DNA of 28,942 nt from JALUZX01 sp964561605 (lineage in GTDB: Bacteria > Planctomycetota > UBA1135 > JALUZX01): NCBI GenBank assembly GCA_964561605.1, contig CAZLQD010000041.1, positions 1 to 28,942 of the forward strand, in the 5' to 3' direction. The notes under the pieces were generated by a model, which did not search any database, had not been told where the DNA came from, and saw only the letters and a program-made list of their open reading frames with translations. Below are positions 7,901 through 14,660 of the stretch, one piece after another (the first letter of the stretch is position 1; each line of letters opens with the position of its first letter). The position numbers and the translations under genes were made by a program.

Positions 7901-8453
7901 CGTCAATTGCGGCGGAAAGCCCTACCGGGACAGGACCGGACTCCTCTGGGGGCCCAGGCCGGCCCCCCTTTACCTGGAAGAGGAATGGGTCCGCCGGGTC
8001 CGGGAGGATGGGACGACCCTGGTCCTGCTTCCGGAAACGGACACCGCCTCGGCCGGGGCGGCCCGGGAACTCGCGGGCCTGGGGGTCTGGAGATTCCGCG
8101 GCCTCCTGGGCCGATCGAGGGCATCCTGGATGGGGGCATGGTACTTCAACCGGCCCCACCCCCTCTTCGAAGGTCTTCCCTCGGGAAAGGTCCTCTCCTG
8201 GATCTACCAGCCCAGGGGACCCAAGAACGGCCTCCTCCTGGAAGGCCCGAAGGTGGAGGTCCCCATGGGCTACGGCAGGGATCACGGAGCCACCCTGGGA
8301 GCCGGAATCGCCCTGGCCCCCTACGGAAAGGGGAGGATCGTCCTCTTCTGCATGCCCGGCCTCTACGGCTCCCTGGTCCGGAGAGACGGAGCCTTCCACA
8401 CCCTCGTTGCCCGCCGGATCCTGGGGAACTCCCTTCTCTTCGCCTCCCGGTGA
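4905..8453 (+). CDS. Secreted GH2-type glycoside hydrolase with malectin-like domain
   Basis: This 1182-residue protein has an N-terminal signal peptide (SFPGWSLFLLLFFPPGPASPQ), so it should act outside the cytoplasm. GH2 architecture is visible: an N-terminal sugar-binding beta-sandwich (about 60-220, with WWWRKVRFP and VFLDGKLVG), an immunoglobulin-like domain (about 240-350), and a TIM barrel (about 350-700). The likely acid/base is E498 in CLQNEI, after RNHPSLV. E594 in MWGEM is a candidate nucleophile. A malectin-like domain occupies about 865-996 (LYRTEENG, LKFAEIW, ARIFDVALNG). The final 170 residues resemble a glutamine-amidotransferase-like accessory domain. The substrate cannot be predicted; beta-galactoside, beta-mannoside or glucuronide are all possible. 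The start at 4905 was chosen because the signal peptide follows directly and GAGG lies upstream; longer in-frame starts have no such support. Confidence 0.85.
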   Translation: MGRSFPGWSLFLLLFFPPGPASPQDPPRPKLEIPGTGWRLWLDRKAPWKKDILYLPGDLPPLERLPGHPPSCGWKGLDPRRGIAVTLPSTVEEHFWGAAGLRPYTAGEYEYWHDDREVKNGNYLGVSWWWRKVRFPPSFAGRKVLLHFRGARLRAEVFLDGKLVGYHLVGETPFTADLTGRIDPSRDQLLALRITNPGGRMEWNDTTSFRWGKYLFPTSHGFGGLDGGIYAEALPPVHVADLFCMNRPEPGTIVLRLEIRNELSRAVRARLALEIRPRRLPGRTLASKVLQVTLPPGKTTLERTLVVPGARPWSPDHPFLYVASTRLEPQGGPAPDGMDRLFGFRWFEARGVGKEARLFLNGRPILLISAISWGFWAPNGLWPDREGALREVRAAKALGLNMLNFHRCIGRPLVLEAQDELGLLRYEEPGAGERILAPRDREHWKLLYSPPTKGPVDTSGKGGEPRTFAERYETAKVLAMVRRDRNHPSLVLYCLQNEIWPDLHNPRIYYILRRMHEIDPTRIILLKSGIKPWNQAWVEPWTGKIRVDDGTGYSGWWDKHTVGGPGVLNDSFYRGPGNMTPWSENRREVVMWGEMLGAATPDDHGAIVSFYRGTGRKGYDRADHERILSAYRNFLDRWNFRAAFPTPSDLFRSAGDRAYTFWGRIVENGRIGGVTDVMVLSGWESTAINNHSGLVDSFRNLKGDAELLRFYTRPLHLALKARNLVVEKDRPFLLDAYLAGPPPIRGKGELRLDFLDPGGNLRERHTLEAFLPAGGKGTLLSRGTPFTPRSTGFWRIEGSLRRGNRILVEGREEIYCVDWKIPDLQGLKKTALADPRGFMGKVLGEEGVEFPAFRKDLPPLKVILAAPPSGTGGVLEVKRPIAGTKDDPLYRTEENGPAGELAYVFTGLPPGAYRVTLKFAEIWHKRKGARIFDVALNGKTVLRDLDILALAGGPDRALDRTFTVHVGPEGKIRITFPRAKADLPKVSAILVEGNGVIRAVNCGGKPYRDRTGLLWGPRPAPLYLEEEWVRRVREDGTTLVLLPETDTASAGAARELAGLGVWRFRGLLGRSRASWMGAWYFNRPHPLFEGLPSGKVLSWIYQPRGPKNGLLLEGPKVEVPMGYGRDHGATLGAGIALAPYGKGRIVLFCMPGLYGSLVRRDGAFHTLVARRILGNSLLFASR

Positions 8454-8465
8454 GAAGCCCCAGCC

Positions 8466-8491
8466 GCCCTCCCCGAGCCGGCGGGGAGGGC
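8466..8491. terminator. GC-rich hairpin between convergent genes
   Basis: A 10-bp perfect stem, GCCCTCCCCG with CGGGGAGGGC, around AGCCGG. It lies 13 bp after the GH2 stop and 27 bp beyond the purH stop. There is no T-tract on either side, so bidirectional termination is plausible from position rather than proven by sequence. Confidence 0.4.
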
Positions 8492-8517
8492 CGCTCCCCC
8501 CCCGGGGGGATCCCCGA

Positions 8518-10074
8518 TCAGTGCCGGAAGTGTCGCACCCCCGTAAAGACCAGGCTCATTCCCGCCTTCTCCGCGGCGGCGATCACCTCCTGGTCCCTCC
8601 TGGAGCCCCCGGGCTCGATTGCGCAGGTCACGCCGGCCGCCGCGGCGGCCTCCACCCCGTCGGCGAAGGGGAAGAAGGCGTCCGAGGCGAGGACCGCCCC
8701 TTCGGCCCGCTTCCCCGCCTTCTTCACGGCCAGCTCCACGGCGTCCACCCGGCTCATCTGTCCCGCCCCGACGCCGACGACCTTGCCCTCCTTGGCCAGG
8801 ACGATGGCGTTGGACCGCACGTGCTTCACCACGTGCCAGGCGAAGAGCAGATCCTCCCGCTCCTCCTCGGAGGGGCTCCTGGAGGTGACCACCCGGAAAT
8901 CCGGATCGGAAAGGCCCGGGGCGTCCCGGTGCTGGAGGAGGAAACCTCCCGTCACGGGACGGATCTCGAGGGGGCCGCCGGGAAATCCCCAGGAGGGTAC
9001 TTCCATGAGGCGGACGTTCTTCCCCCACTTGGCTCCCTTCAGGATCTCCAGGGCGCCGGGCTGGAAGGAGGGGGCGACCACAGCTTCCAGGAAGGTCCCT
9101 TCCCCGGCCATGGCCCGGGCCGTCTCCTCGTCCACGGGCCTGTTGAGGGCCACGACGCTCCCGAAGGCCGAGACCGGATCCCCCTCGAGGGCGCCCAGGA
9201 AGGCCTGGGCGGGCGTCTCTCCCAGGGCGCACCCGCAGGGGTTGGTGTGTTTGATCACCACGGCGGCGGGCCGGCCGAACTCCGCCGCCAGGGAGAGGGC
9301 CGCGTCCAGGTCGAGGAAGTTGTTGAAGGAAAGCTCCTTCCCGTGGACCTGCCTGGCCCCGGCCACGGAAGGGCCACGGTCCTCCAGGAGGCGGTAGAGG
9401 GCCGCACCCTGGTGGGGGTTTTCGCCATACCGCAACTCCTTCTCCTTGTCCCCGACGACGGCGAAGGTGGAGGGGAAGCCGCCCTCTTCCTCCTGGCCGG
9501 CGAGCCAGGCGGCGATGGCCGCGTCGTAGGCGGCGGTGTGCCGGAAGGCCGCCAGGGCGAGCTTCCGCCTGGTGGGCTCCCCCACTTCGCCCCCCGTGGC
9601 CCGCATCTCCGCGAGGACGGCCGTGTAATCCTCCGGGTCGGTCAGGACCGCCACGAAACGATGGTTCTTGGCGGCGGAACGCACCATGGAGGGACCGCCG
9701 ATGTCGATCTGTTCGATCGTCTCCGCCCGGGAGAGGCCCTTGGCGGCGGTCTCCCGGAAGGGGTAGAGGTTCACCACCACCATGTCGATGGGAAGGATCC
9801 CGTGTTCCCCCATGGCCTTCAGGTGGTCCGGGGCGTCCCGCAAGGCCAGGATCCCACCGTGCACCTTGGGGTGGAGGGTCTTCACCCGTCCGTCCATCAT
9901 CTCGGGGAACCCCGTGTAGTCCGAGACCTCCCGGACGGGGATCCCCGCATCCTTCAGGGCCGCCGCCGTGCCTCCCGTGGAGAGGATCTCCACTCCCATG
10001 TCGGCCAGGCCCCGGGCGAAGTCCACGATCCCCCGCTTGTCGGAAACCGAGATCAGGGCCCTCTCCACCTTCAT
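8518..10074 (-). CDS. purH: Bifunctional AICAR transformylase / IMP cyclohydrolase
   Basis: It catalyses the last two steps of de novo IMP synthesis: formylation of AICAR with 10-formyl-tetrahydrofolate, then ring closure. The 518-residue length is typical. The N-terminal MGS-like cyclohydrolase domain is clear (ALISVSDKRGIVDFARGL, ILSTGGTA, MMDGRVKTLHPKVHGGIL, IDMVVVNLYPF). The transformylase part has RYGENPHQGAALY, the catalytic KHTNPCG motif and APSFQPGALEIL. The C-terminus ends in EPGGSRRDQEVI and VFTGVRHFRH, as expected. The start codon overlaps the prfB stop as ATGA, so it is probably translated by coupling after prfB. The pairing of purH with prfB has no obvious biochemical logic. Confidence 0.96.
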   Translation of the reverse strand: MKVERALISVSDKRGIVDFARGLADMGVEILSTGGTAAALKDAGIPVREVSDYTGFPEMMDGRVKTLHPKVHGGILALRDAPDHLKAMGEHGILPIDMVVVNLYPFRETAAKGLSRAETIEQIDIGGPSMVRSAAKNHRFVAVLTDPEDYTAVLAEMRATGGEVGEPTRRKLALAAFRHTAAYDAAIAAWLAGQEEEGGFPSTFAVVGDKEKELRYGENPHQGAALYRLLEDRGPSVAGARQVHGKELSFNNFLDLDAALSLAAEFGRPAAVVIKHTNPCGCALGETPAQAFLGALEGDPVSAFGSVVALNRPVDEETARAMAGEGTFLEAVVAPSFQPGALEILKGAKWGKNVRLMEVPSWGFPGGPLEIRPVTGGFLLQHRDAPGLSDPDFRVVTSRSPSEEEREDLLFAWHVVKHVRSNAIVLAKEGKVVGVGAGQMSRVDAVELAVKKAGKRAEGAVLASDAFFPFADGVEAAAAAGVTCAIEPGGSRRDQEVIAAAEKAGMSLVFTGVRHFRH

Positions 10075-11181
10075 TTCTTCTGCCTCCGCACGCCTTTCAA
10101 GTAAGCCTCGATGAAGCCCTGGATGTCTCCGTCCAGGACCGCCTGGGTGTTGCCCGTCTCGAACCCCGTCCGGAGATCCTTCACGAGCTGGTAGGGGGCC
10201 AGGACGTAGGACCGGATCTGGTTGCCCCAGGCGATCTCGCCCTTGTCCCCGTAGAGGGCCCGGATCTCCTCTTCCTTCTCCATCTGCTGGCGCTGGAAGA
10301 GCCTCGCCTTGAGGACCCGCAGGGCTACGGCCCGGTTCTTGTGCTGGCTCCGCTCGTTCTGGCAGGTCACGACGATTCCCGTGGGGATGTGGGTGATCCT
10401 CACGGCCGACTCGGTCTTGTTCACGTGCTGGCCGCCGGCTCCGCTCGCCCGGTAGGTGTCGATCCGGAGGTCCTTGTCCAGGATCTCGATCTCGTCGTCG
10501 TCGTCGAACTCGGGGATCACCTCCACGGCGGCGAAGGAAGTATGCCTCCGGGAGGCCGCGTCGAAAGGACTGATCCTGACCAGCCTGTGGACCCCGGCCT
10601 CGGCCTTGAGGTAGCCGTAGGCGTAATCACCCTTGATCTGGACCGTGGCGTTCCGGATCCCCGCCTCTTCGCCGGGAAGGACGTCCACCATCTCGGCCTG
10701 GAAGCCCTGCCGCTCGGCCCAGCGCAGGTACATCCGAAGGAGCATCTCCGCCCAGTCGCAGGCCTCCACCCCTCCCGCCCCGGCATGGACCGAGAGGAAG
10801 GCGTTCTTGAGATCGTGCTCCCCGCCCAGCATGAGCTGGAACTCCACCTTGTCCAGCAAGGCCTCCGCCCGGGAGACGGTCTCCTCCAGGTCCGATTCCA
10901 CCTCCTGGACGTCCCCGGCCTCCCGGCCCAGCTCCACCAGGACCTCCCCCTCCTCCAGGGCCTTCTCCACCTGGGAGAGGGGTTCGACCCGGCTCTTCAG
11001 GCGCTTGAACTCGGCCATGAGCTTCTTCGAACGCTCCCGGTCGTCCCAGAAGCCCTCGGCCCCCATGGCCTTCTCGATCTCGGCGATTCTTTTCTTGGCC
11101 CCGGCCAAGTCAAAGAGACACCGTCAGGTGAGCGGCCCTCTCCTTCGCCTCCTTCATGCGCGCAACGATCTCGTCCAACAT
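10071..11181 (-). CDS. prfB: Peptide chain release factor 2 (programmed +1 frameshift)
   Basis: RF2 reads UGA and UAA stop codons and triggers peptide release. The gene is not one frame. It starts at the ATG at 11181, 11 bases after AGGAGG, and reads 23 codons (MLDEIVARMKEAKE...) to an in-frame TGA at 11110-11112. A +1 slip at CTTTGAC then continues in the main frame to 10071, giving about 369 residues. With this start, the tripeptide specificity motif SPF falls at 204-206 and the catalytic GGQ at 249-251, almost exactly as in E. coli RF2 (365 residues). Treating 11108 (TTG) as the start would lose the N-terminal helix and has no ribosome-binding site. The stop overlaps the purH start. Confidence 0.95.
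11109..11115 (-). promoter_or_regulatory. prfB: prfB autoregulatory frameshift site CTTTGAC
   Basis: On the minus strand the slippery heptamer CTT-TGA-C is identical to the classical RF2 site. The TGA is codon 24 of the zero frame. When RF2 is scarce the ribosome slips from CUU to UUU and makes full-length RF2. The upstream stimulator is weak: ACGGTGTCT stands where E. coli has an AGGGGG-type Shine-Dalgarno element. Confidence 0.93.
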
Positions 11182-11325
11182 GGTTCTTCCGTCCTCCTGG
11201 GTCAGCTCTCGAAAGAAGATTCCTTCCCCCCCCCACCGGACGCCGGGGAAATCTACCCGGGCCGTCATTCCGGCGCCACCACCAGGGCTCTTGCCTTCCT
11301 TCCCGGGCGGACCGGGAGGGGGCGT

Positions 11326-12612
11326 TCAGTCCGGAAAGCGGGGAATGCCAAGGAGGGTCCGCCTCCAGGTCTCCCTGTCTGTGCCGTAGCGGACCCAGAA
11401 GCGGTACCACTGCAAGGCGGCCCCCCGGTTCCAGTTGATGTCGTAGCCGTTCTCCCAGGGGGGCGGGAAATCCGATCCGGGCAGGACGGCCCCGTGGAAT
11501 TCCAGGCCAACGCCGCCGCACATGTCCTTGAGGAGGTCGAAGTAGAGGGCCCCCCGGACCACGTCGTCCCGCCTCGTGTAGTCCAGCCGGACGATCTTGT
11601 TGATCACCGCAGGGACGGCCTCGTAGCCGATGTCGGCCAGCTTCTTGTAGGCCCGGAAGACCCGGGCCGCCGGCTCTCCCGTGCGGCCCACCGTATCTAC
11701 GAGGCGGCGGATCCCGGCCTCCTCCTCGGGGGAAGTCCCCCGCGGCGGGGAGAGGAGGGGAAGCTCCTCGAGGTCCCGGGCGGTGAGGTCCTGCCACCGG
11801 ATCTTCCCCACCTTGCCGTAGAAACGAGGATCCGGATAAGGCTCGTAGGTCTCCCGGCCTTGAAGGAGCAGAGGTTTGAGGAGGGCCTTGAGAAGGATGT
11901 AGCCCCGCCGGGACGGGCGGCGCCCGTCGGCGTAGAGGAGCGGCCTTGGCCGCCCCTCTTCGTCGAGCATGGCGGGCGCGAGGTCGAGGAAATTCATCCC
12001 CCACCGGCCCTTGCACCACTTCCGGAGGGCACGATCCACCTCCCGGGCCTTCTCCCGCAAGAACCAGCGTTCCGGACCCGGGAGGAGGGAGAGGAAGAAG
12101 ATCCCCGTCTTCGGAAGGGCCCTGCGCACCTTGGCGGCGAAGGCCCGGAAGAGAGCGAAGACCTCCCGGGGGGACCGTCCCGAAGCCAGGTCCTCCAGGC
12201 CCGCCCGGACGACGACCATTTGCGGTTCATAAGGAATCACGAACCAGTCCGCCGCCCCCAGGATCTCCTTCATGCCGGCGCCCTCCACGCCCCGGTTCAC
12301 CGCCGAGAGAGGGCGCATGTCCTGGAAGAGCCCCTTCCACGAGGCCACCAGCCCGTCTCCGATGAAGACCACCGCCCCCCTGGAGACGGGATAGGCTGCG
12401 TCTTCCTCTTCGAATCGGCGGAAGGTCTTCTCGAACCGGCCGGCCCAAGGGCGCCTGCCGGCGGGGGCCTTGCCGGGAAGTCCCGGCCCGGTGCTCACCA
12501 GCTCGTTTCCCGGCCCTCCTCCTCTCTCCCCGGGCTTCCCGGCCGCACAGGAAGAGAAGAAAATGGCCGGGAGAAGAAGGGCCGAAAGGACCGGTGCCGC
12601 CGCGAACCGCAT
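11326..12612 (-). CDS. Lipoprotein with degenerate SGNH-hydrolase-like domain
   Basis: This 428-residue protein has a hydrophobic leader ending in FFSSC (C22), consistent with a lipoprotein signal, though the lipobox is not classical. Residues about 78-250 follow the order of SGNH/GDSL blocks: VVFIGDGLVASW (block I), NRGVEGAG (block II), VVVRAGLEDL (block III) and LYADGRRPSRRGY (block V). The catalytic positions are changed: G87 in place of Ser in GDS, E140 in place of Asn in GxND, and R232 in place of His in DGxH. It is therefore probably not an active esterase of the usual type. The C-terminal part (about 255-428) is unrecognised and rich in Trp, Tyr and Arg. AGGAGGTGA just before the ATG fixes the start. 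It is divergent from the beta-propeller gene. Confidence 0.72.
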   Translation of the reverse strand: MRFAAAPVLSALLLPAIFFSSCAAGKPGERGGGPGNELVSTGPGLPGKAPAGRRPWAGRFEKTFRRFEEEDAAYPVSRGAVVFIGDGLVASWKGLFQDMRPLSAVNRGVEGAGMKEILGAADWFVIPYEPQMVVVRAGLEDLASGRSPREVFALFRAFAAKVRRALPKTGIFFLSLLPGPERWFLREKAREVDRALRKWCKGRWGMNFLDLAPAMLDEEGRPRPLLYADGRRPSRRGYILLKALLKPLLLQGRETYEPYPDPRFYGKVGKIRWQDLTARDLEELPLLSPPRGTSPEEEAGIRRLVDTVGRTGEPAARVFRAYKKLADIGYEAVPAVINKIVRLDYTRRDDVVRGALYFDLLKDMCGGVGLEFHGAVLPGSDFPPPWENGYDINWNRGAALQWYRFWVRYGTDRETWRRTLLGIPRFPD

Positions 12613-12697
12613 GGTCACCTCCTGGGATCTCCCCTGGGAACCCTGCGATTCTACCCCTTCCGGCCGGGTCCGCCCTCCCCGGCGGGCCTGAAAAGAA

Positions 12698-12725
12698 GGG
12701 AGCCGGCCCCGGAAGGCCGGCTCCC
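12698..12725 (-). terminator. Intrinsic terminator-like hairpin in the lipoprotein upstream region
   Basis: An 11-bp perfect stem with a 6-nt loop, followed on the minus strand by TTCTTTT. No minus-strand protein gene lies immediately upstream, so it would end either a small RNA or a leader transcript of the lipoprotein gene. Confidence 0.5.
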
Positions 12726-12836
12726 CGTGTAGGAGGCCGCGGCAGGCTCTGCAGGCAAAGGATCGAAGTCGGCGAATTCTCGACCCGCCGCGGCCGTGTG
12801 TTCCCTGGAGGAGCCGTTTCCCGAAAGGGCCCCTCC
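12698..12836 (-). ncRNA. Candidate structured leader or small RNA ending in a terminator
   Basis: Within the 487-bp gap between the lipoprotein and propeller starts, the minus strand can form three successive hairpins. The first is GGAGGGGCC with GGCTCCTCC (12807-12836, one G-U pair). The second is GGCCGCGGC with GCCGCGGCC enclosing about 43 nt (12735-12795). The third is an 11-bp stem, GGGAGCCGGCC with GGCCGGCTCCC (12698-12725), followed by TTCTTTT. That pattern fits an RNA ending at an intrinsic terminator. It could be a small RNA or an attenuated leader, because the lipoprotein ATG lies 86 bp further on. I do not recognise a known RNA family, and no promoter is clear. Confidence 0.35.
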
Positions 12837-12973
12837 TTCTTCCCCTTTTCCCGGGAAGATTCTCGGCCGATCCGGCTTCGGCATGAGGAAGGGAGGGGGA
12901 AAAATGCCCTTCCACCGTCCCGGGATCGATCAAAACCCTCTCGATCGGGGACGTTCCCCTCCTTACCCGGGGG

Positions 12974-13001
12974 TTGACGGGCCTTCCGGCAAGATGAGAA
13001 T
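12974..13001 (+). promoter_or_regulatory. Possible sigma70-like promoter for the propeller gene
   Basis: TTGACG (12974-12979), a 16-bp spacer, and GAGAAT (12996-13001), which matches four of six -10 positions. It lies about 100 bp before the ATG at 13100. This is weak evidence from consensus matching in a GC-rich genome. Confidence 0.28.
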
Positions 13002-13099
13002 CGAAAATTCCGATTACTTTACTGGGAGGGGGAAACCTACCTCTCCCGCCGGATCCTGAACAGAAACTCCGCCCGTCGATCCAAACCGGGACGCCACTC

Positions 13100-14527
13100 A
13101 TGAGACGAACCCTCCAGCTTCTCGGCCTCTTCCTCCTCTTGTGCGGAGCCCCTGGGCTCCGGTCCCAGACCTTGCCCGTCGATCCCAAGGTTCCCCATCC
13201 CTATTGGTTCAAGGTCTTCGCCCAGGGCGCCAAGCACCGCCTCCTCATGCCCACCTGCCTCACCTTCGATCAGAAAGGCAGGCTCTGGGTGTGCAACCTG
13301 GGAGGATCCATCCTCCGGCTGGAGGACAAGAACGGCGACGGCGTGGCCGACACGCCGGTCTACCAGTTTCCCGTGAGCGCCTCGGCCATCCCCAACATCG
13401 TGAGCATGCTCTTCGTGGGGAGCGACCTCTGGGTGAGCCTCTACGGAGCCATCGGGGTGTTCAAGGACACCAACAAGGACGGCGAGCCCGATCCCAACTT
13501 CCTCACGGTCATTCCCAAGATCCCCCACAACTACCACGAGACGAACCAGCTCGTCCTGGGGCAGGACGGGTGGATCTACGTGAGCATCGGCTCCCTCTAC
13601 AACCAGGCCCCGGGCGCCCCGAACCTGGCCACGATCGTCCGCTTCAACCCGGCCGCCAAGAATCCCGGATCCACACTCCAGATCTTCGCCCGGGGGATCC
13701 GCAACTGTTTCGATCTCTGCTTCGACGACAAGGGCAATCTCTTCGGCGGCGACAACGGCCGGGACGACCTGGGCCTCCAGGCACCGCCGGAGGAGCTCAA
13801 CCACTACGTGAAGGGGGGCTTCTACGGATTCCCCACGGAAGGGGCCAACACGATCCCCCCCATCGCCACCTTCCCGCCCCACAGCTCCCCCTGCGGGATC
13901 CTCTTCTATACCCACCCCAGGTTTCCCGGCTTCGCCGGCTCCCTCCTCATGGTGCTCCACAGGCCCCTCCCCGGGAACTGGGCGGTCAACACGACCAAGC
14001 GGACCCGCAAGATCGTCCGGATCCAGCTCATCCCCTCGGGCAAGACCTTCAAGACCAAGGTCTTCGACTGGGTGACGGGCTTCGGATCGGGGGATCCGCC
14101 CCTGGACATCGCCATGAACAAGGACGGCGAAGTCTTCGCCATCACCTACAACGCCTCGGCCATTCCCGAGGCCAGGGTGCTCAAGTTCTCCTACCCCTAC
14201 CTGGACCTGGACTCCAAGCCCAAGATCGGCGGGAAACTCCGGATCCGGACCTGGGCCAAGTCGGGCTGGGCCGTCTTCGACCTCCTGGGCATCCCTTCCA
14301 CTCCCCTTCCCACGCCCTTCGGGACGTTCTCCCTCTCTCCCTACAGGATCCTCCTGGTCCTGGCCTCGGGAGTGGCCCCGGGAAACGACATCTTCGAGAG
14401 CCGAATCCCCCTTCCCAAGGATCCTTCCCTCATCGGGGCCAAGCTGGGGGTCCAGGGCCTGGTGGGCCCCTTGACCAACCTCAACAAGCTGGTCCTGACC
14501 AACATGAAGGAATTCACCATTCAGTAG
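13100..14527 (+). CDS. Secreted PQQ-dependent sugar dehydrogenase-like beta-propeller
   Basis: A 475-residue protein with a signal peptide (RTLQLLGLFLLLCGAPGLRSQ), so exported. Residues about 30-370 look like a six-bladed propeller of the glucose/sorbosone dehydrogenase or NHL type (LTFDQKGRLWVCNLGG, GQDGWIYVSIGS, FARGIRNCFDLCFDDKGNLFGGDNGRDD, DIAMNKDGEVFAITYN). Two Asp-rich calcium-type loops are visible, EDKNGDGVADTP and KDTNKDGEPDP. The final 100 residues form a separate beta-rich module seen at the end of many planctomycete secreted proteins (family impression, not a search result). Whether it binds PQQ or has enzyme activity cannot be read from the sequence. The Shine-Dalgarno sequence is weak. 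It is followed after 133 bp by the two ATPase genes, with no evident functional link. Confidence 0.7.
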   Translation: MRRTLQLLGLFLLLCGAPGLRSQTLPVDPKVPHPYWFKVFAQGAKHRLLMPTCLTFDQKGRLWVCNLGGSILRLEDKNGDGVADTPVYQFPVSASAIPNIVSMLFVGSDLWVSLYGAIGVFKDTNKDGEPDPNFLTVIPKIPHNYHETNQLVLGQDGWIYVSIGSLYNQAPGAPNLATIVRFNPAAKNPGSTLQIFARGIRNCFDLCFDDKGNLFGGDNGRDDLGLQAPPEELNHYVKGGFYGFPTEGANTIPPIATFPPHSSPCGILFYTHPRFPGFAGSLLMVLHRPLPGNWAVNTTKRTRKIVRIQLIPSGKTFKTKVFDWVTGFGSGDPPLDIAMNKDGEVFAITYNASAIPEARVLKFSYPYLDLDSKPKIGGKLRIRTWAKSGWAVFDLLGIPSTPLPTPFGTFSLSPYRILLVLASGVAPGNDIFESRIPLPKDPSLIGAKLGVQGLVGPLTNLNKLVLTNMKEFTIQ

Positions 14528-14660
14528 CCCTCTTCCCTGGAAGGCCCACCGGACCGCCCCTCAAGACCGAGCCTCGGCCCGCCCGAAGAAGACCAGGTGG
14601 GGAAAGCCCTTCCCGAGGGGGGAAGGGACGAGCATGGCCTGCTTGGGAAAAGGGGCGGAC

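Noticed and set aside
12735..12795. Possible tRNA-like or 6S-like fold
   Set aside because: There is no T-loop GTTC box, no acceptor end, and no 6S central bubble that I can defend. It is kept only as part of an unnamed structured element.
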